A stretch of DNA of 64,000 nucleotides from a virus: positions 155,445-219,444 of IMG/VR virus record IMGVR_UViG_3300024503_000485; one strand, 5' to 3'. This document shows positions 36,953-45,585 of the stretch, piece by piece. How positions within the stretch are numbered: position 1 is the first letter of the stretch; each line of letters begins with the position of its first letter. Under the pieces are notes generated by a model that made no database searches, was not told where the DNA came from, and worked only from the letters and a program-made list of their open reading frames with translations. The position numbers were made by a program, and so were the translations under genes.

Positions 36953-38014
36953 TTATTTTAACATATCTAATAGGTTATCGCAACTAAAATAGTTTTCTTT
37001 TAGTTTTGTTACTTGTTTATTTAGGCGAGGTAGATAAGATTTATAATTTTCCATATAGTGAATAACTCGATCTACAACAGCACTTCTGTATTTTTTATAG
37101 CTGTCAAATGATTCTGTCCATTCGCTAGGATATTTGAAATCCTCCATTGACATTTCGCTGTAACTTAAACGATCTGGAACCATAGGTATTGCATCAACAA
37201 TTGCACCTTCATACCAACTAATACCTAGTGTTTCTTGCAGGTTAGCACTAAACACAAGTTTAGCTTCTCCTAAGAAATTATGATATTCGTTTTTGGTTAG
37301 TTGGCGTTCTTGACAAACAACAAATTCATACTGCGGTAACTGCTCTTTAAGATCATTAAAAATGTCAACTTGTTTTTCAGGAGCAATACGATGAGGAAAA
37401 AGGATTAGATCTTTTTTAGCCATTCCTTTATATTGCAATAAAGTATCTTCCATATACTCCATTGGCCAACCAGTACGAGTCATTTTATAATAATTTTCTG
37501 GTCCGTACATACCGCCAAACAAATTCTTATTAAACATTTCGATATGAAATTGAGTAGCAAAGTAGTTGTGGTCGAACGCATGAAAGAAACTTTTCTCAGC
37601 GTGTCTAACCCAGGGAGCATCGCCGATGAGTCTGCCTAGAAAGTCTTGAGGATCGTATGACCCAGCATGCCATAAGCCATGTGTGGTTACTGGAATGTTC
37701 AATAACTCACTCATGTACTTTAAATTTATGATACCAGGATGCCAAGCATCAGTAAACAAAAAGTGATCGCCGGGATGAACGGCTCCGTTACAAAATAAAC
37801 GCCCCATCTGCTCAACTTGGCTAGACTTATAGATATTAGTCCCGCCAAAATTAAGAAAGGCGCCAGGAGTAGTGGCACTAGGAATGTCCGTAGGACCAGA
37901 TATAATTTGAACATTGTGACCTGCCTTTCGAAGAAGTGAAGGTAAATGGGTTTTCCACTCGCCTGTATAGCGAGTTTCTACTGCTTCAAGGTCAACGAGG
38001 AAAACCCTTGCCAT
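36953..38014 (-). CDS. GT-B (GT4-like) glycosyltransferase
   Basis: A 353-aa protein starting at ATG 38014 just after the previous stop; longer in-frame extensions overlap the upstream gene. The C-terminal domain has 'ILFPHRIAPEKQVDIFNDLK' and 'ANLQETLGISWYEGAIVDAIPMV', the nucleotide-sugar binding pattern of GT-B enzymes with the catalytic 'E..G....EA' type loop. The N-terminal half is a Rossmann-like domain. It lies between FolE and QueD, so glycosylation of a modified base is conceivable, but a surface or protein target is equally possible. Confidence 0.7.
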   Translation of the reverse strand: MARVFLVDLEAVETRYTGEWKTHLPSLLRKAGHNVQIISGPTDIPSATTPGAFLNFGGTNIYKSSQVEQMGRLFCNGAVHPGDHFLFTDAWHPGIINLKYMSELLNIPVTTHGLWHAGSYDPQDFLGRLIGDAPWVRHAEKSFFHAFDHNYFATQFHIEMFNKNLFGGMYGPENYYKMTRTGWPMEYMEDTLLQYKGMAKKDLILFPHRIAPEKQVDIFNDLKEQLPQYEFVVCQERQLTKNEYHNFLGEAKLVFSANLQETLGISWYEGAIVDAIPMVPDRLSYSEMSMEDFKYPSEWTESFDSYKKYRSAVVDRVIHYMENYKSYLPRLNKQVTKLKENYFSCDNLLDMLK

Positions 38015-38015
38015 A

Positions 38016-38276
38016 TTAACGACCCCTGCGATCGTAATTTCGATTGTCGTAGTTACGACCTTCGAATCTTGGTTTATTTCCTTGGTAAGGTCGACGTGGT
38101 CGCTTACTTGCCAAGTATGCACCATAATTAGGTGCATCTTTACGATACAACTCCGCTGGATCAAAATTGCGAAGTTCGAAGCGACACCAGTCGTAGTATG
38201 CTTCTAGATCATCCCAAACTTTTACAACGTCCGGGCGGTTTTCAAAATAGGAATAATCCTTATAATTACGAGCCAT
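38016..38276 (-). CDS. Small basic phage protein
   Basis: An 86-aa protein with a helical acidic start ('RPDVVKVWDDLEAYYDWCRFELR') and an Arg/Asn/Tyr-rich tail ('RNYDNRNYDRRGR'). The ribosome site AAAGGAAAG precedes the ATG. Found, as I recall, next to QueD-like genes in marine phages; function unknown. Confidence 0.55.
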   Translation of the reverse strand: MARNYKDYSYFENRPDVVKVWDDLEAYYDWCRFELRNFDPAELYRKDAPNYGAYLASKRPRRPYQGNKPRFEGRNYDNRNYDRRGR

Positions 38277-38288
38277 TATAGCTTTCCT

Positions 38289-38678
38289 TTAGTACTTGAT
38301 GAAACTACCATTTTCTCCGTCTTCGGAGACCTCAATCCAAACCTCACGGTCGGGATACTTTTTGCTAATCATGTCATATAAATCATCTGACATCATTTCG
38401 CAACTTTTAAAATCTAAACTCAGTGTAGCATCTGCGTAGAGATTTTGCAACCAACGTTTAAATTGAATAAACTCAATATCGCGGTCATTGTGAGTAACAC
38501 CAATCCATACCTTAAAATGGAAGATATGTCGATGTGGATAGCCTAGGAAACTTACATCATATTCATCACCTGTTGCTAGGTTAGGATCTGTAAGTGCTGC
38601 GGGATATTTGTGCATACCTTCTTTTTGAAAGGTAACCCAAATCATTTTGTTAGGACGAATGTCTTGTTTGATAATCAT
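38289..38678 (-). CDS. queD: 6-carboxytetrahydropterin synthase-like protein (QueD)
   Basis: A 129-aa protein from ATG 38678 (ATGA overlap with the upstream gene). 'YPHRHIFHFKVWIGVTHNDRD' gives the His-x-His zinc ligands of the T-fold family, and 'SCEMMSDDLYDMI' resembles the catalytic Cys and following helix. QueD uses the FolE product to make 6-carboxy-tetrahydropterin, the QueE substrate. The third His ligand is not obvious, so the family is better supported than full activity. Confidence 0.75.
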   Translation of the reverse strand: MIIKQDIRPNKMIWVTFQKEGMHKYPAALTDPNLATGDEYDVSFLGYPHRHIFHFKVWIGVTHNDRDIEFIQFKRWLQNLYADATLSLDFKSCEMMSDDLYDMISKKYPDREVWIEVSEDGENGSFIKY

Positions 38679-38890
38679 ATTTGCATCAAGCCGTCGCACA
38701 GCTCTTTAATTTCATCTCTGGTCATATTAAAGTTATAGATACTTGAAGTATCAACTTTACCTTGTTTATTTAGGCTTTCTTGCACAAAGTCTAAACTAAT
38801 AAGACCTTTTGGAGCAATACATTCGTTTGCTACAACCTTTAAACGAAAGCCGGGATTTTCATGTACAACAAATTCTTTTTTAACTCTCAT
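38675..38890 (-). CDS. Small conserved phage protein
   Basis: A 71-aa protein with an N-terminal strand pattern ('EFVVHENPGFRLKVV') and helical C-terminus. ATGA junctions with both neighbours. Function unknown. Confidence 0.5.
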   Translation of the reverse strand: MRVKKEFVVHENPGFRLKVVANECIAPKGLISLDFVQESLNKQGKVDTSSIYNFNMTRDEIKELCDGLMQI

Positions 38891-39267
38891 CTTTGCAAAG
38901 CCTCCATCATAATAATTTTTGCTAAACGATCACCTAAATCTTCTGCTTCTGTAATAACATGCATAGTATTTTGATTACGATCTCTATTACGATCATAACT
39001 ACGAGTTTCTACAACGTATCCACCACTTGCTTTATAAATCTGTAGTCGCATACCTTCGGAAGATAGTTTATCTTCTTCAACATAGATACCACGATCTGCT
39101 TCGATATCGTCTTGATGGTCCATTAACCAGTTGCGAAAACGTTGTTTTAAAGTTAGTTTCATTTCTTTCTTTCTTGCCTTTTTAATTTTATTCAATCCGT
39201 AACCAGGTGTTCTTGCGATTGACTTTTGGCCAATGGCGTAGCCTGCTGATACTTGTCCAGTACTCAT
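38887..39267 (-). CDS. Conserved phage hypothetical protein
   Basis: A 126-aa basic protein; central 'LTLKQRFRNWLMDHQDDI' helix and a beta-rich end ('GYVVETRSYDRNRDRNQ', 'TMHVITEAEDLGDRLAKI'). A start at the internal Met in 'MKLTLKQRFRN' is possible. ATGA coupling to the upstream gene. Confidence 0.5.
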   Translation of the reverse strand: MSTGQVSAGYAIGQKSIARTPGYGLNKIKKARKKEMKLTLKQRFRNWLMDHQDDIEADRGIYVEEDKLSSEGMRLQIYKASGGYVVETRSYDRNRDRNQNTMHVITEAEDLGDRLAKIIMMEALQR

Positions 39268-39797
39268 TTAATAATTTCATCCTTGCCATATTGATCCCAA
39301 TCTGTGAAGCGATCTCTTCCCAGAAGGTCCTGTAGGTTATGACACCATACCCCAGGATTAGTTGCTGAAAAATCTTTGTCGTCGATTTTAAGAGTGGCGT
39401 TATAACCTAGTTGATTAATATAAGGTAATTTTACACTGATCTGCGGAATAAATCTACGTTTTTCGGTAAGACCGCTTTCAAGCAATCCTTCCGTTTCGCT
39501 GACATCAAAATCAAGAGTACACCAGAAACCGTCTTCGGCGTCTAAGCATACATAGATCATATCTTCCCAAGGACGCCAGGTTTCAACATCATTGACGCCG
39601 TTAGTTTTAAAACTTTGGTTAGCACCAAAATAGATATGTTTGCAGTCGTTATTACGAGCAAGTTCCATAATAACATATGGATCATGAACGCCTACAACAA
39701 AAAGAGTTTTCATTCCAAAGGCAGGAGTCTTTTCAATTTCGACTCCTGTAAAGAAGGTGATGTTGTTTTCAACACCAGTGGAGTAATCACGTTTCAT
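39264..39797 (-). CDS. Hypothetical protein near the deazaguanine genes
   Basis: A 177-aa protein. The first part has strands such as 'MKTLFVVGVHDPYVIMELARNNDCKHIYFG' that resemble a Rossmann-like start; the end 'NPGVWCHNLQDLLGRDRFTDWDQYG' is distinctive but not assigned. A consensus promoter lies 33 bp upstream of the ATG, inside the small gene before it. There is no clear ribosome site before the start. Function unknown; a role in 7-deazaguanine handling is only suggested by position. Confidence 0.55.
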   Translation of the reverse strand: MKRDYSTGVENNITFFTGVEIEKTPAFGMKTLFVVGVHDPYVIMELARNNDCKHIYFGANQSFKTNGVNDVETWRPWEDMIYVCLDAEDGFWCTLDFDVSETEGLLESGLTEKRRFIPQISVKLPYINQLGYNATLKIDDKDFSATNPGVWCHNLQDLLGRDRFTDWDQYGKDEIIK

Positions 39798-39952
39798 TTT
39801 TTAAAAAGATTTTTAATTGACGTAAGTAAATTATAATATCTTGCTTTGTAATTGTCAACAAGAATTTGGTTAACCACAGATTGATGAGGACATCTTCCTT
39901 GATTCCAAGTACAATTTGGTTGAACGTCTTCTTTACAATATGTACATTTCAT
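39794..39952 (-). CDS. Small zinc-ribbon-like protein (52 aa)
   Basis: A 52-aa ORF with CX2C at C3/C6 ('KCTYCKED'), a further C14, and 'RCPHQ' (C21, H23), a plausible zinc site. It overlaps the upstream and downstream genes by 4 bp each (ATGA at both ends), which strongly supports it as a real gene. The -35 and -10 boxes of a downstream promoter lie inside it. Confidence 0.65.
   Translation of the reverse strand: MKCTYCKEDVQPNCTWNQGRCPHQSVVNQILVDNYKARYYNLLTSIKNLFKK
39830..39858 (-). promoter_or_regulatory. Consensus sigma70 promoter TTGACA-17-TATAAT
   Basis: On the minus strand, TTGACA (39858-39853) and TATAAT (39835-39830) are exact consensus at 17-bp spacing. It points toward the gene starting at 39797, with a predicted leader of about 25 nt. 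It lies within the 52-aa zinc-ribbon gene. Confidence 0.7.
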
Positions 39953-40131
39953 TCTTCTAGACCTGCTTGTTTAGCCTGCAATAAAACAATTTCATCTTTT
40001 AAAAATAATCTTTGTTTTTTTAATTCTTCTAGTCTTAAGTCTTCAAATAGCCCATTTTTTTCTAGCGTGTCGATTTGTTTATTCAACACTCGATGTGCTT
40101 CTTCTAAATGTTTAATTCTATTTTCGTACAT
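39949..40131 (-). CDS. Small helical protein, YdcH/DUF465-like
   Basis: A 60-aa, all-helical protein ('IKHLEEAHRVLNKQIDTLEK', 'LEELKKQRLFLKDEI') with the layout of DUF465 proteins: two helices with charged heptads. ATGA coupling to the next gene. Function unknown. Confidence 0.6.
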   Translation of the reverse strand: MYENRIKHLEEAHRVLNKQIDTLEKNGLFEDLRLEELKKQRLFLKDEIVLLQAKQAGLEE

Positions 40132-40140
40132 AAAAACTCC

Positions 40141-41691
40141 TTATTCAACTTTAAGATTATCTAATGCTTCGTCTTCTCTATCATCAGTCCAAGAAGTTTC
40201 ATCTTCTGATTCTTCATAGAACAATGTATCTGCAATGTTAGTAACACCGCCACGTAGTCGAGCACCTTCTAAGTTCTGTAAGAAACCAAGTCGTTCAGCT
40301 TCTGCAATCATAGTAAATGCTTCATCTTTAGTTTTAAGAGCAAACAATTCTTCAACAAACTGATTAAAGTACAAAATATTACGAGGTACCCATTCCGAAC
40401 GTTCATCGCTCTTATCGTTGTCTTTTACTTTACGCCAGTGTCTCCAATCTGGTTTGTAACTAGCGTATTCAATATCTGCAAGATTGTTTGCACGTTGAAC
40501 AGCACGAATATGACATTCAACATTATGACCCATCATTAGAGCATAAGCAAAACTATCCCAACTAGTTTTACCTTCCTTGCCAATCTTGTTTAACATTCCT
40601 GGAGCATAGTGGCAGATATCCGCGACCGTAAGTCTCCTACCAAAATCGGACTCGAAAGGAAAAGGTATATCGTGCCGTCCGGCAAGACCCTTATTGTCCG
40701 GGGCTTTATCCATGATAACACTGAATCGCTTATTGGTATGTTGGGCGTTAGTATATACCAATCCGTGAGCTGTTGCGATGAAAGGTGAAGCGCAGTCAAA
40801 GGAAATTGTGAAGTTTTCATTTACGTGTTTTCTAATTTGACGTTGAATGCTTGTTAAGTAACAAGCCCAATCCAGCTGTGCGGTACCCAAGAAGTGCATC
40901 CAATCCTTGCCTTCTAGCATACCATCAAAACGCATAGTGATTAGTCTGCGTAGTGTAATAGGCATTTTGCACATATTAGCACCACCCATAGCCCAACCTT
41001 CTGCGGCTTTGTCTCCATACTTGTTTGTATCGGAATATTCTTTTACACCCTGGTACCACGCTTCTGCGTTTTCCCAGTTGCTACCTTGTAAAACATTTAA
41101 TAGCTTAGTGCCGCCTTCTTTGGCACCTAAACGATTTTGAATAAAGTATTCGTTATTAAAACGAGTCTTTTCTAAACAATCTTCAAACGATTTTAATCCT
41201 GTCTTTGGGCTGTGAATGTGATCACAAGCCCATGTCGGAACGTCTAGCATCATTGACCAATCAGCAGTTACGTCTAACCAAGTTAAAATCTTTTCGCGAG
41301 TTTTATTTGCTTCAGTACCTTCAAAGTTTTGCCAGTCAAACTTAATAACACCTTTACCGATCTGATAACCGCCTGAATCTCCTAAGATCATTGTCTTTGA
41401 ACGATCACGCTGTTGAATCATAGATTCTTGCGTCATAGACTTAGTAATGTCTAATTGAGCATGACCCGCTGAATACAAGGCAAATTTATAATAAAAATAT
41501 CCTTGTTCGGGATTTAAAAAATTCATACCTTCAATACCGCGATCAAAGTCTTTAGGAATGCGGTCATCTGGAATAAATTTTTCTAAACGTTGTTTTGCAA
41601 CGTATGTAGAATAGAAAGAACTAATAGCTGGTAAGTATACCGCATAGTCCTTTTGTAGTGGTGTTAAATCAACTGGTGGTTGTTTCTTCAT
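40141..41691 (-). CDS. dpdA: DpdA-like 7-deazaguanine DNA transglycosylase (TGT family)
   Basis: A 516-aa TGT-fold protein. 'LGDSGGYQIG' (D105) is the base-recognition motif of tRNA-guanine transglycosylases; 'LNVLQGSNWENAE' and 'WAMGGANM' match the 'VQGG' and 'GGL' loops; 'HFLGTA' matches 'LMGVG'; and 'SFDCASPF' (D299) fits the nucleophilic aspartate of 'FDCVLPT'. Phage DpdA proteins of this family exchange guanine in DNA for a 7-deazaguanine. FolE, QueD and QueE on the same strand make a DNA role more likely than a tRNA role. The normal zinc cysteines are not clearly kept. Assignment to DpdA rather than TGT is inferred from divergence and context. Confidence 0.8.
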   Translation of the reverse strand: MKKQPPVDLTPLQKDYAVYLPAISSFYSTYVAKQRLEKFIPDDRIPKDFDRGIEGMNFLNPEQGYFYYKFALYSAGHAQLDITKSMTQESMIQQRDRSKTMILGDSGGYQIGKGVIKFDWQNFEGTEANKTREKILTWLDVTADWSMMLDVPTWACDHIHSPKTGLKSFEDCLEKTRFNNEYFIQNRLGAKEGGTKLLNVLQGSNWENAEAWYQGVKEYSDTNKYGDKAAEGWAMGGANMCKMPITLRRLITMRFDGMLEGKDWMHFLGTAQLDWACYLTSIQRQIRKHVNENFTISFDCASPFIATAHGLVYTNAQHTNKRFSVIMDKAPDNKGLAGRHDIPFPFESDFGRRLTVADICHYAPGMLNKIGKEGKTSWDSFAYALMMGHNVECHIRAVQRANNLADIEYASYKPDWRHWRKVKDNDKSDERSEWVPRNILYFNQFVEELFALKTKDEAFTMIAEAERLGFLQNLEGARLRGGVTNIADTLFYEESEDETSWTDDREDEALDNLKVE

Positions 41692-42040
41692 TTTCTCTCG
41701 CTAGTATTGATGTAAGTTCTAATCTTGTCTTTGCCTGTTCTAGTTGGTCTAATGCTATACGGACTGCTTTATTAGTTGTGGCCAACTTGTACCATTCTTC
41801 TTCCTGCTTCATACGTTTAATAGCCCAGTCAATGGCCTTTTCTGCTTCATTATTTAGGCCTACGTTTGCAGATCCTGCATAAATTTTCATCCAAGAATTG
41901 CCATCAAACACTTCCATATCGGAACCGTTTAATCTCAACATGCCTTGTGAAGGATTATTATGATTCATTGACACATAGGGAAGCGAACTTCCCCCTGCGG
42001 CATACATATGTTTGCTGGAACTATTAACGTTATTAATCAT
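41669..42040 (-). CDS. Conserved phage hypothetical protein
   Basis: A 123-aa protein with 'GMLRLNGSDMEVFDGNSW', a strand pair like those in fibre N-terminal modules, then a long helix ('AIDWAIKRMKQEEEWYKL'). It is placed between the clamp and the DpdA-like gene, overlapping the latter by 23 bp. Function unknown. Confidence 0.5.
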   Translation of the reverse strand: MINNVNSSSKHMYAAGGSSLPYVSMNHNNPSQGMLRLNGSDMEVFDGNSWMKIYAGSANVGLNNEAEKAIDWAIKRMKQEEEWYKLATTNKAVRIALDQLEQAKTRLELTSILARENEETTTS

Positions 42041-42777
42041 TAGGCCGCCTGTGCTGGAATAATGTATTTGTATGTTGCCAAACCGCTGTCTAGAGTAATC
42101 TGGATAGCACCTTCGTTACTCAAACTCATCTTAGTGTTGTTAACATCGGCAATCTTAAGAATGCTCAAGATTGGTAGCACTGGCCAAGTCCAACCGCGAT
42201 CCAGTTTACCCGCAACGTTTTGTGCAAAAATAAACTCACCGCCGTGTGTGCTTGCATCACCAAAGATAAACTTTAAGTTACCGCCATCTGTCTTTGCTAA
42301 GAATGTTGGGTGTTCGTTGTTAGCACCTGCTTGGAAGTTGAAACGCTGTACTGCGGCAACACTTGGTTCTAGTTCAACATCCCACTTAACACCACGAAAC
42401 TTAACGGTTTTCATCTTTTCGTTAATAATTTCTTGATTCATAAAGCGATAATCATTACGGAAGTCACCGTCTTTATTTTCAAAGTGAATTCCTACCGGAA
42501 TAGTTTCACCATTTCTTTCAGCAGTTGTAATAGTGATTTTAGCATCATCTTTATATTCTGAACCGTCTAATAGGTATTTGAGTTTATTAAGTTGAGGCAT
42601 GCCAAAAACACCAACCATATCTGGGTATGGATTAGAAGTTTCTGCTTCCATAATAACAGAACGATCGTCTGCCATTGAATTAATTGTAGTCTTTTCTTCT
42701 GTACCTGTTACTTTAACGGTAGTTAAAAAACCTAGATTTTGCGTATGTGATACGATGTCTTGTAAAATATCTTTCAT
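42040..42777 (-). CDS. 45: Sliding clamp (T4 gp45-like)
   Basis: A 245-aa protein of the size of T4 gp45. It shows alternating strands such as 'MVGVFGMPQLNKLKYLLDG', 'VPVGIHFENKDGDFRNDYRF' and 'GWTWPVLPILSILKI' expected of the clamp fold, and is next to the polymerase gene. The clamp trimer tethers the polymerase and, in T4, also activates late transcription. A sigma70-like promoter with a good ribosome site (GGAG) precedes it. Confidence 0.8.
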   Translation of the reverse strand: MKDILQDIVSHTQNLGFLTTVKVTGTEEKTTINSMADDRSVIMEAETSNPYPDMVGVFGMPQLNKLKYLLDGSEYKDDAKITITTAERNGETIPVGIHFENKDGDFRNDYRFMNQEIINEKMKTVKFRGVKWDVELEPSVAAVQRFNFQAGANNEHPTFLAKTDGGNLKFIFGDASTHGGEFIFAQNVAGKLDRGWTWPVLPILSILKIADVNNTKMSLSNEGAIQITLDSGLATYKYIIPAQAA

Positions 42778-42802
42778 TTAGAGAGTCTCCATGTATATTA
42801 AG

Positions 42803-42831
42803 ATTATATTTAGATTTTGAGAAAAAATCAA
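42803..42831 (-). promoter_or_regulatory. Sigma70-like promoter TTGATT-17-TATAAT for the clamp gene
   Basis: On the minus strand TTGATT (42831-42826) and TATAAT (42808-42803) have a 17-bp spacer and a predicted leader of ~19 nt holding GGAG. It lies in the 62-bp gap before the clamp gene. A CTAAATA sequence overlaps the -10 region, so a late-type element may overlap too. Confidence 0.6.
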
Positions 42832-42839
42832 CCCTGAAA

Positions 42840-45509
42840 TCATTCAAAATCAAACAATTTGTTAAATGTATTGTCACTTCTAGTTTGACTGATGTCCCAT
42901 TCTAGTACTCCAATTAAGTTTTCTAGTTTTTCATCAATCACGGTAGTTTCCATAGTTGCATCATCGAATGGTAAATCTTTAAACCATTGTGGCAAACGTA
43001 GTTCGTCTACTGGATAAGCTACTGAGGTATATGCCATCGGATTATCTTTGATTTTACAAACAATGACTTTTGCGCCATCAACGATGTTCATTGAGTATTT
43101 GTCGTCAAACATTCTCTTGAGAGTATTCCAATTAAGACTAGCACGAACGTGTCCGGGCATATTAGCCTTACCTTGTTTCTTTTCTTTGGCAGCATATTCT
43201 GTAATGTTGTTGGCTCGCTTAGGTGAACCCTTCTCCCAACCAGGTCGAGTCTTAAACTCTGTTCTAAAATCTGTGATGTATTCTAGAACTTCTTCTTTAC
43301 TATGACCAGTTAAGACCATTTCAAGAACTTTGCTTAGGAAGTCTTGGATAACAACCGGGGTATCTGACCGCTTGAGGTCAAGCCCCATAGCTTTAATCTT
43401 GCCTGGCTTTCCTTCGACATCTGTACGTTTTCCTTCTTTGTCGTAGTAGAGGACGGCATATCGTTTCTTTGTAATGAATAGTCCTTTGGAAGCAACAATC
43501 TCGCGACCTGCTTTGATGACCTCTCCTCGATTTTTTGGGCAGTGGAAGACATCGGACATAAATTTTGCAAAGGTTCCATTTACTTCTTCTCCTATGGTAT
43601 CATAAAGTTCAATTACATTTTCACGAGACCACGGTATGGTCCCTTTCTCAATGTCCTTCTTCAGCGTAGTGTATGCTGAGAAGTAACAAGAGTCTGTGTC
43701 ACCGTAGATAATAGCTTTACCTACATGGTTAAATTCGCCTGTGATAATTTCGTTTACTTTACTTGCCATATGTTTGGCAATTTGTCTACCAGTAAGAGTT
43801 GTGGATTGACCAATTCTGTTATCAAAGAATCTACATCCAGGATTAAGAATAGCACCGTATAATGAGTTTAAGTTAATCTTTTTAACTAATTGACGTTTGT
43901 CCCAGTATTCTTCTTCAATCTTATTACCTGCTTGAATACATTCTTTTAGTTTGGCCTGCATTTCTTTACGTTCTGAATACCATCTCTTAAGCAGTCCTGG
44001 AATAATACCTTCTTTTTCGTAGGTAAAGATAGTTCCATTTGCAGAGATCATCCACGGTTGATTACTTTCAAAAATTAAATCGTAAATTTGTGCTCCGCTA
44101 AGAGTATCACTACCGCCGCCTTCCCAGTCAATGGTAATTTCACGACCTACTTCTTTTTCCATTACAGAAGTATATTCTAAAGAACCAAAAATACCTTCCC
44201 ATGCTGCCGCAAATGATTTGCCTTTAGCCATCTCTGCTTCAATGTATGCTTTAGTTCCATCTGGACGTAGTTGACCAACAATGGTCTCTGGTCCCATGTT
44301 CAAAGCCCTAATAGCAGAAGGATAAAGACTATTAATATCAAGAGAACCAATCCACTCATGTATACCTTTCTTAGGATATGCAACATAAGCACCAGCGGCC
44401 TGTGTGTCTGCTCCAGCTTCTCGTTGTACACGGTTAGGAACAATCATGCCTCGTCTGTGTGCTTCATTAATAATTGCTTGTTCTGTAACAGCAACAGCAC
44501 CCATAGTTGTTTGAATAAGAACCGTATTTTCATGTGCAATGGTGTTAGCAAGATCGATAAATTTTAATTTTTTATCTAACTTATCTAACAATGCACAATC
44601 TTGTCGGTTATACTCAATAAACTTTCGAAAATCGTTATTGTAAAGTTGATCAAGTGTTCCTTCGTAAACGGTCTTAGACTCGCCTACTTCCATTTCCCCG
44701 ATCGCGTCCAGTCTGTATGTATGTCTTTCTTCGTATGTGTACTTTCTGTATAGTTCCAACGAGTCAACGTGAACACGCCCAACCAAGTCATAGGTAACAG
44801 CAGTTTTGCCAAACTTTTCATATTCTCTCTTTTTTGGATATTGATTCCATAAACAGAATCGACGAGTATCTTCTTTGCTTAGGACTTTGATTACACGATT
44901 AACGGTATATGGAATATCAAAACCTTCCGAGTTCCAACCACTTAATACATCTGCTTCTTCAATAAGGGTTAAAAATGTATCTAACATGTCTGCTTCATTT
45001 TCAAAGAGCATAGTGTTAGGAAATTCTGCAACAGCCTTCTCAGCTTCTTCCATATTCATAGTTTTTGGAGGAATAGCCAAACAGACCATAGTTTCCATCC
45101 ATTGTAGATGAACGGCAATGGCAGTAATTGGCATGAATGCATCGTCGGGTGATGCATAGCCACGCTCTGGGTCAAAGTCTACCTCAATATCAAAAAATGC
45201 TACATTTAATTTTGGAGCATCAATATTTAGATAATGATCTTCTAAACAGCGATAGATTGGGTTAATGTCAGATTCGTAAAGTTTTTTGTTTGAATGAATT
45301 GCAAGTTCTTTGCGAAGTTCTTTTACATTCTTGCAACTTACACGACTTAGGGGCTCGCCCTTGATTGATTGAAATTTACCTTTTGGATCAAGGTAATAAA
45401 AAAGGTGTTTGGCGGCATAATCTTTATAGTGCCTTTGACCTTTGTCATCACGTTCAACGACACGAATTGTGTCGTTTTCGCGATCATAGAATGCGTCAAC
45501 GTAGCTCAT
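42840..45509 (-). CDS. 43: Family B DNA polymerase (T4 gp43-like)
   Basis: An 889-aa protein starting at ATG 45509 with AAGGAG upstream. Exonuclease motif I 'AFFDIEVDFD', polymerase motif A 'GSLDINSLYPSAIR', motif B 'KKINLNSLYGAIL' and motif C 'IYGDTDSCYF' are all intact, so both polymerase and 3'-5' proofreading activities are expected. The C-terminus ends '...NTFNKLFDFE', similar to clamp-binding tails. A hairpin with an 8-nt loop lies next to the ribosome site, as in T4 gene 43 autoregulation. Confidence 0.95.
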   Translation of the reverse strand: MSYVDAFYDRENDTIRVVERDDKGQRHYKDYAAKHLFYYLDPKGKFQSIKGEPLSRVSCKNVKELRKELAIHSNKKLYESDINPIYRCLEDHYLNIDAPKLNVAFFDIEVDFDPERGYASPDDAFMPITAIAVHLQWMETMVCLAIPPKTMNMEEAEKAVAEFPNTMLFENEADMLDTFLTLIEEADVLSGWNSEGFDIPYTVNRVIKVLSKEDTRRFCLWNQYPKKREYEKFGKTAVTYDLVGRVHVDSLELYRKYTYEERHTYRLDAIGEMEVGESKTVYEGTLDQLYNNDFRKFIEYNRQDCALLDKLDKKLKFIDLANTIAHENTVLIQTTMGAVAVTEQAIINEAHRRGMIVPNRVQREAGADTQAAGAYVAYPKKGIHEWIGSLDINSLYPSAIRALNMGPETIVGQLRPDGTKAYIEAEMAKGKSFAAAWEGIFGSLEYTSVMEKEVGREITIDWEGGGSDTLSGAQIYDLIFESNQPWMISANGTIFTYEKEGIIPGLLKRWYSERKEMQAKLKECIQAGNKIEEEYWDKRQLVKKINLNSLYGAILNPGCRFFDNRIGQSTTLTGRQIAKHMASKVNEIITGEFNHVGKAIIYGDTDSCYFSAYTTLKKDIEKGTIPWSRENVIELYDTIGEEVNGTFAKFMSDVFHCPKNRGEVIKAGREIVASKGLFITKKRYAVLYYDKEGKRTDVEGKPGKIKAMGLDLKRSDTPVVIQDFLSKVLEMVLTGHSKEEVLEYITDFRTEFKTRPGWEKGSPKRANNITEYAAKEKKQGKANMPGHVRASLNWNTLKRMFDDKYSMNIVDGAKVIVCKIKDNPMAYTSVAYPVDELRLPQWFKDLPFDDATMETTVIDEKLENLIGVLEWDISQTRSDNTFNKLFDFE

Positions 45510-45518
45510 TTTTTCTCC

Positions 45519-45538
45519 TTGCAATTTTTGGCTTGCAA
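45519..45538 (-). promoter_or_regulatory. Putative translational operator hairpin of gene 43
   Basis: In the minus-strand leader, TTGCAA and TTGCAA form a 6-bp stem around an 8-nt loop (GCCAAAAA), directly overlapping the AAGGAG ribosome site. T4 and RB69 gp43 bind a similar hairpin with an 8-nt loop in their own mRNA to repress translation. The loop bases differ, so the analogy is structural only. Confidence 0.5.
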
Positions 45539-45585
45539 ATACCTAAAGTGCGGATTCTGGCCACGCCTACCATCTAAACTTATAT

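Noticed and set aside
42271-42436. Plus-strand frames opposite the clamp gene
   Set aside because: These are shadows of the minus-strand clamp coding sequence without ribosome sites or recognisable protein.
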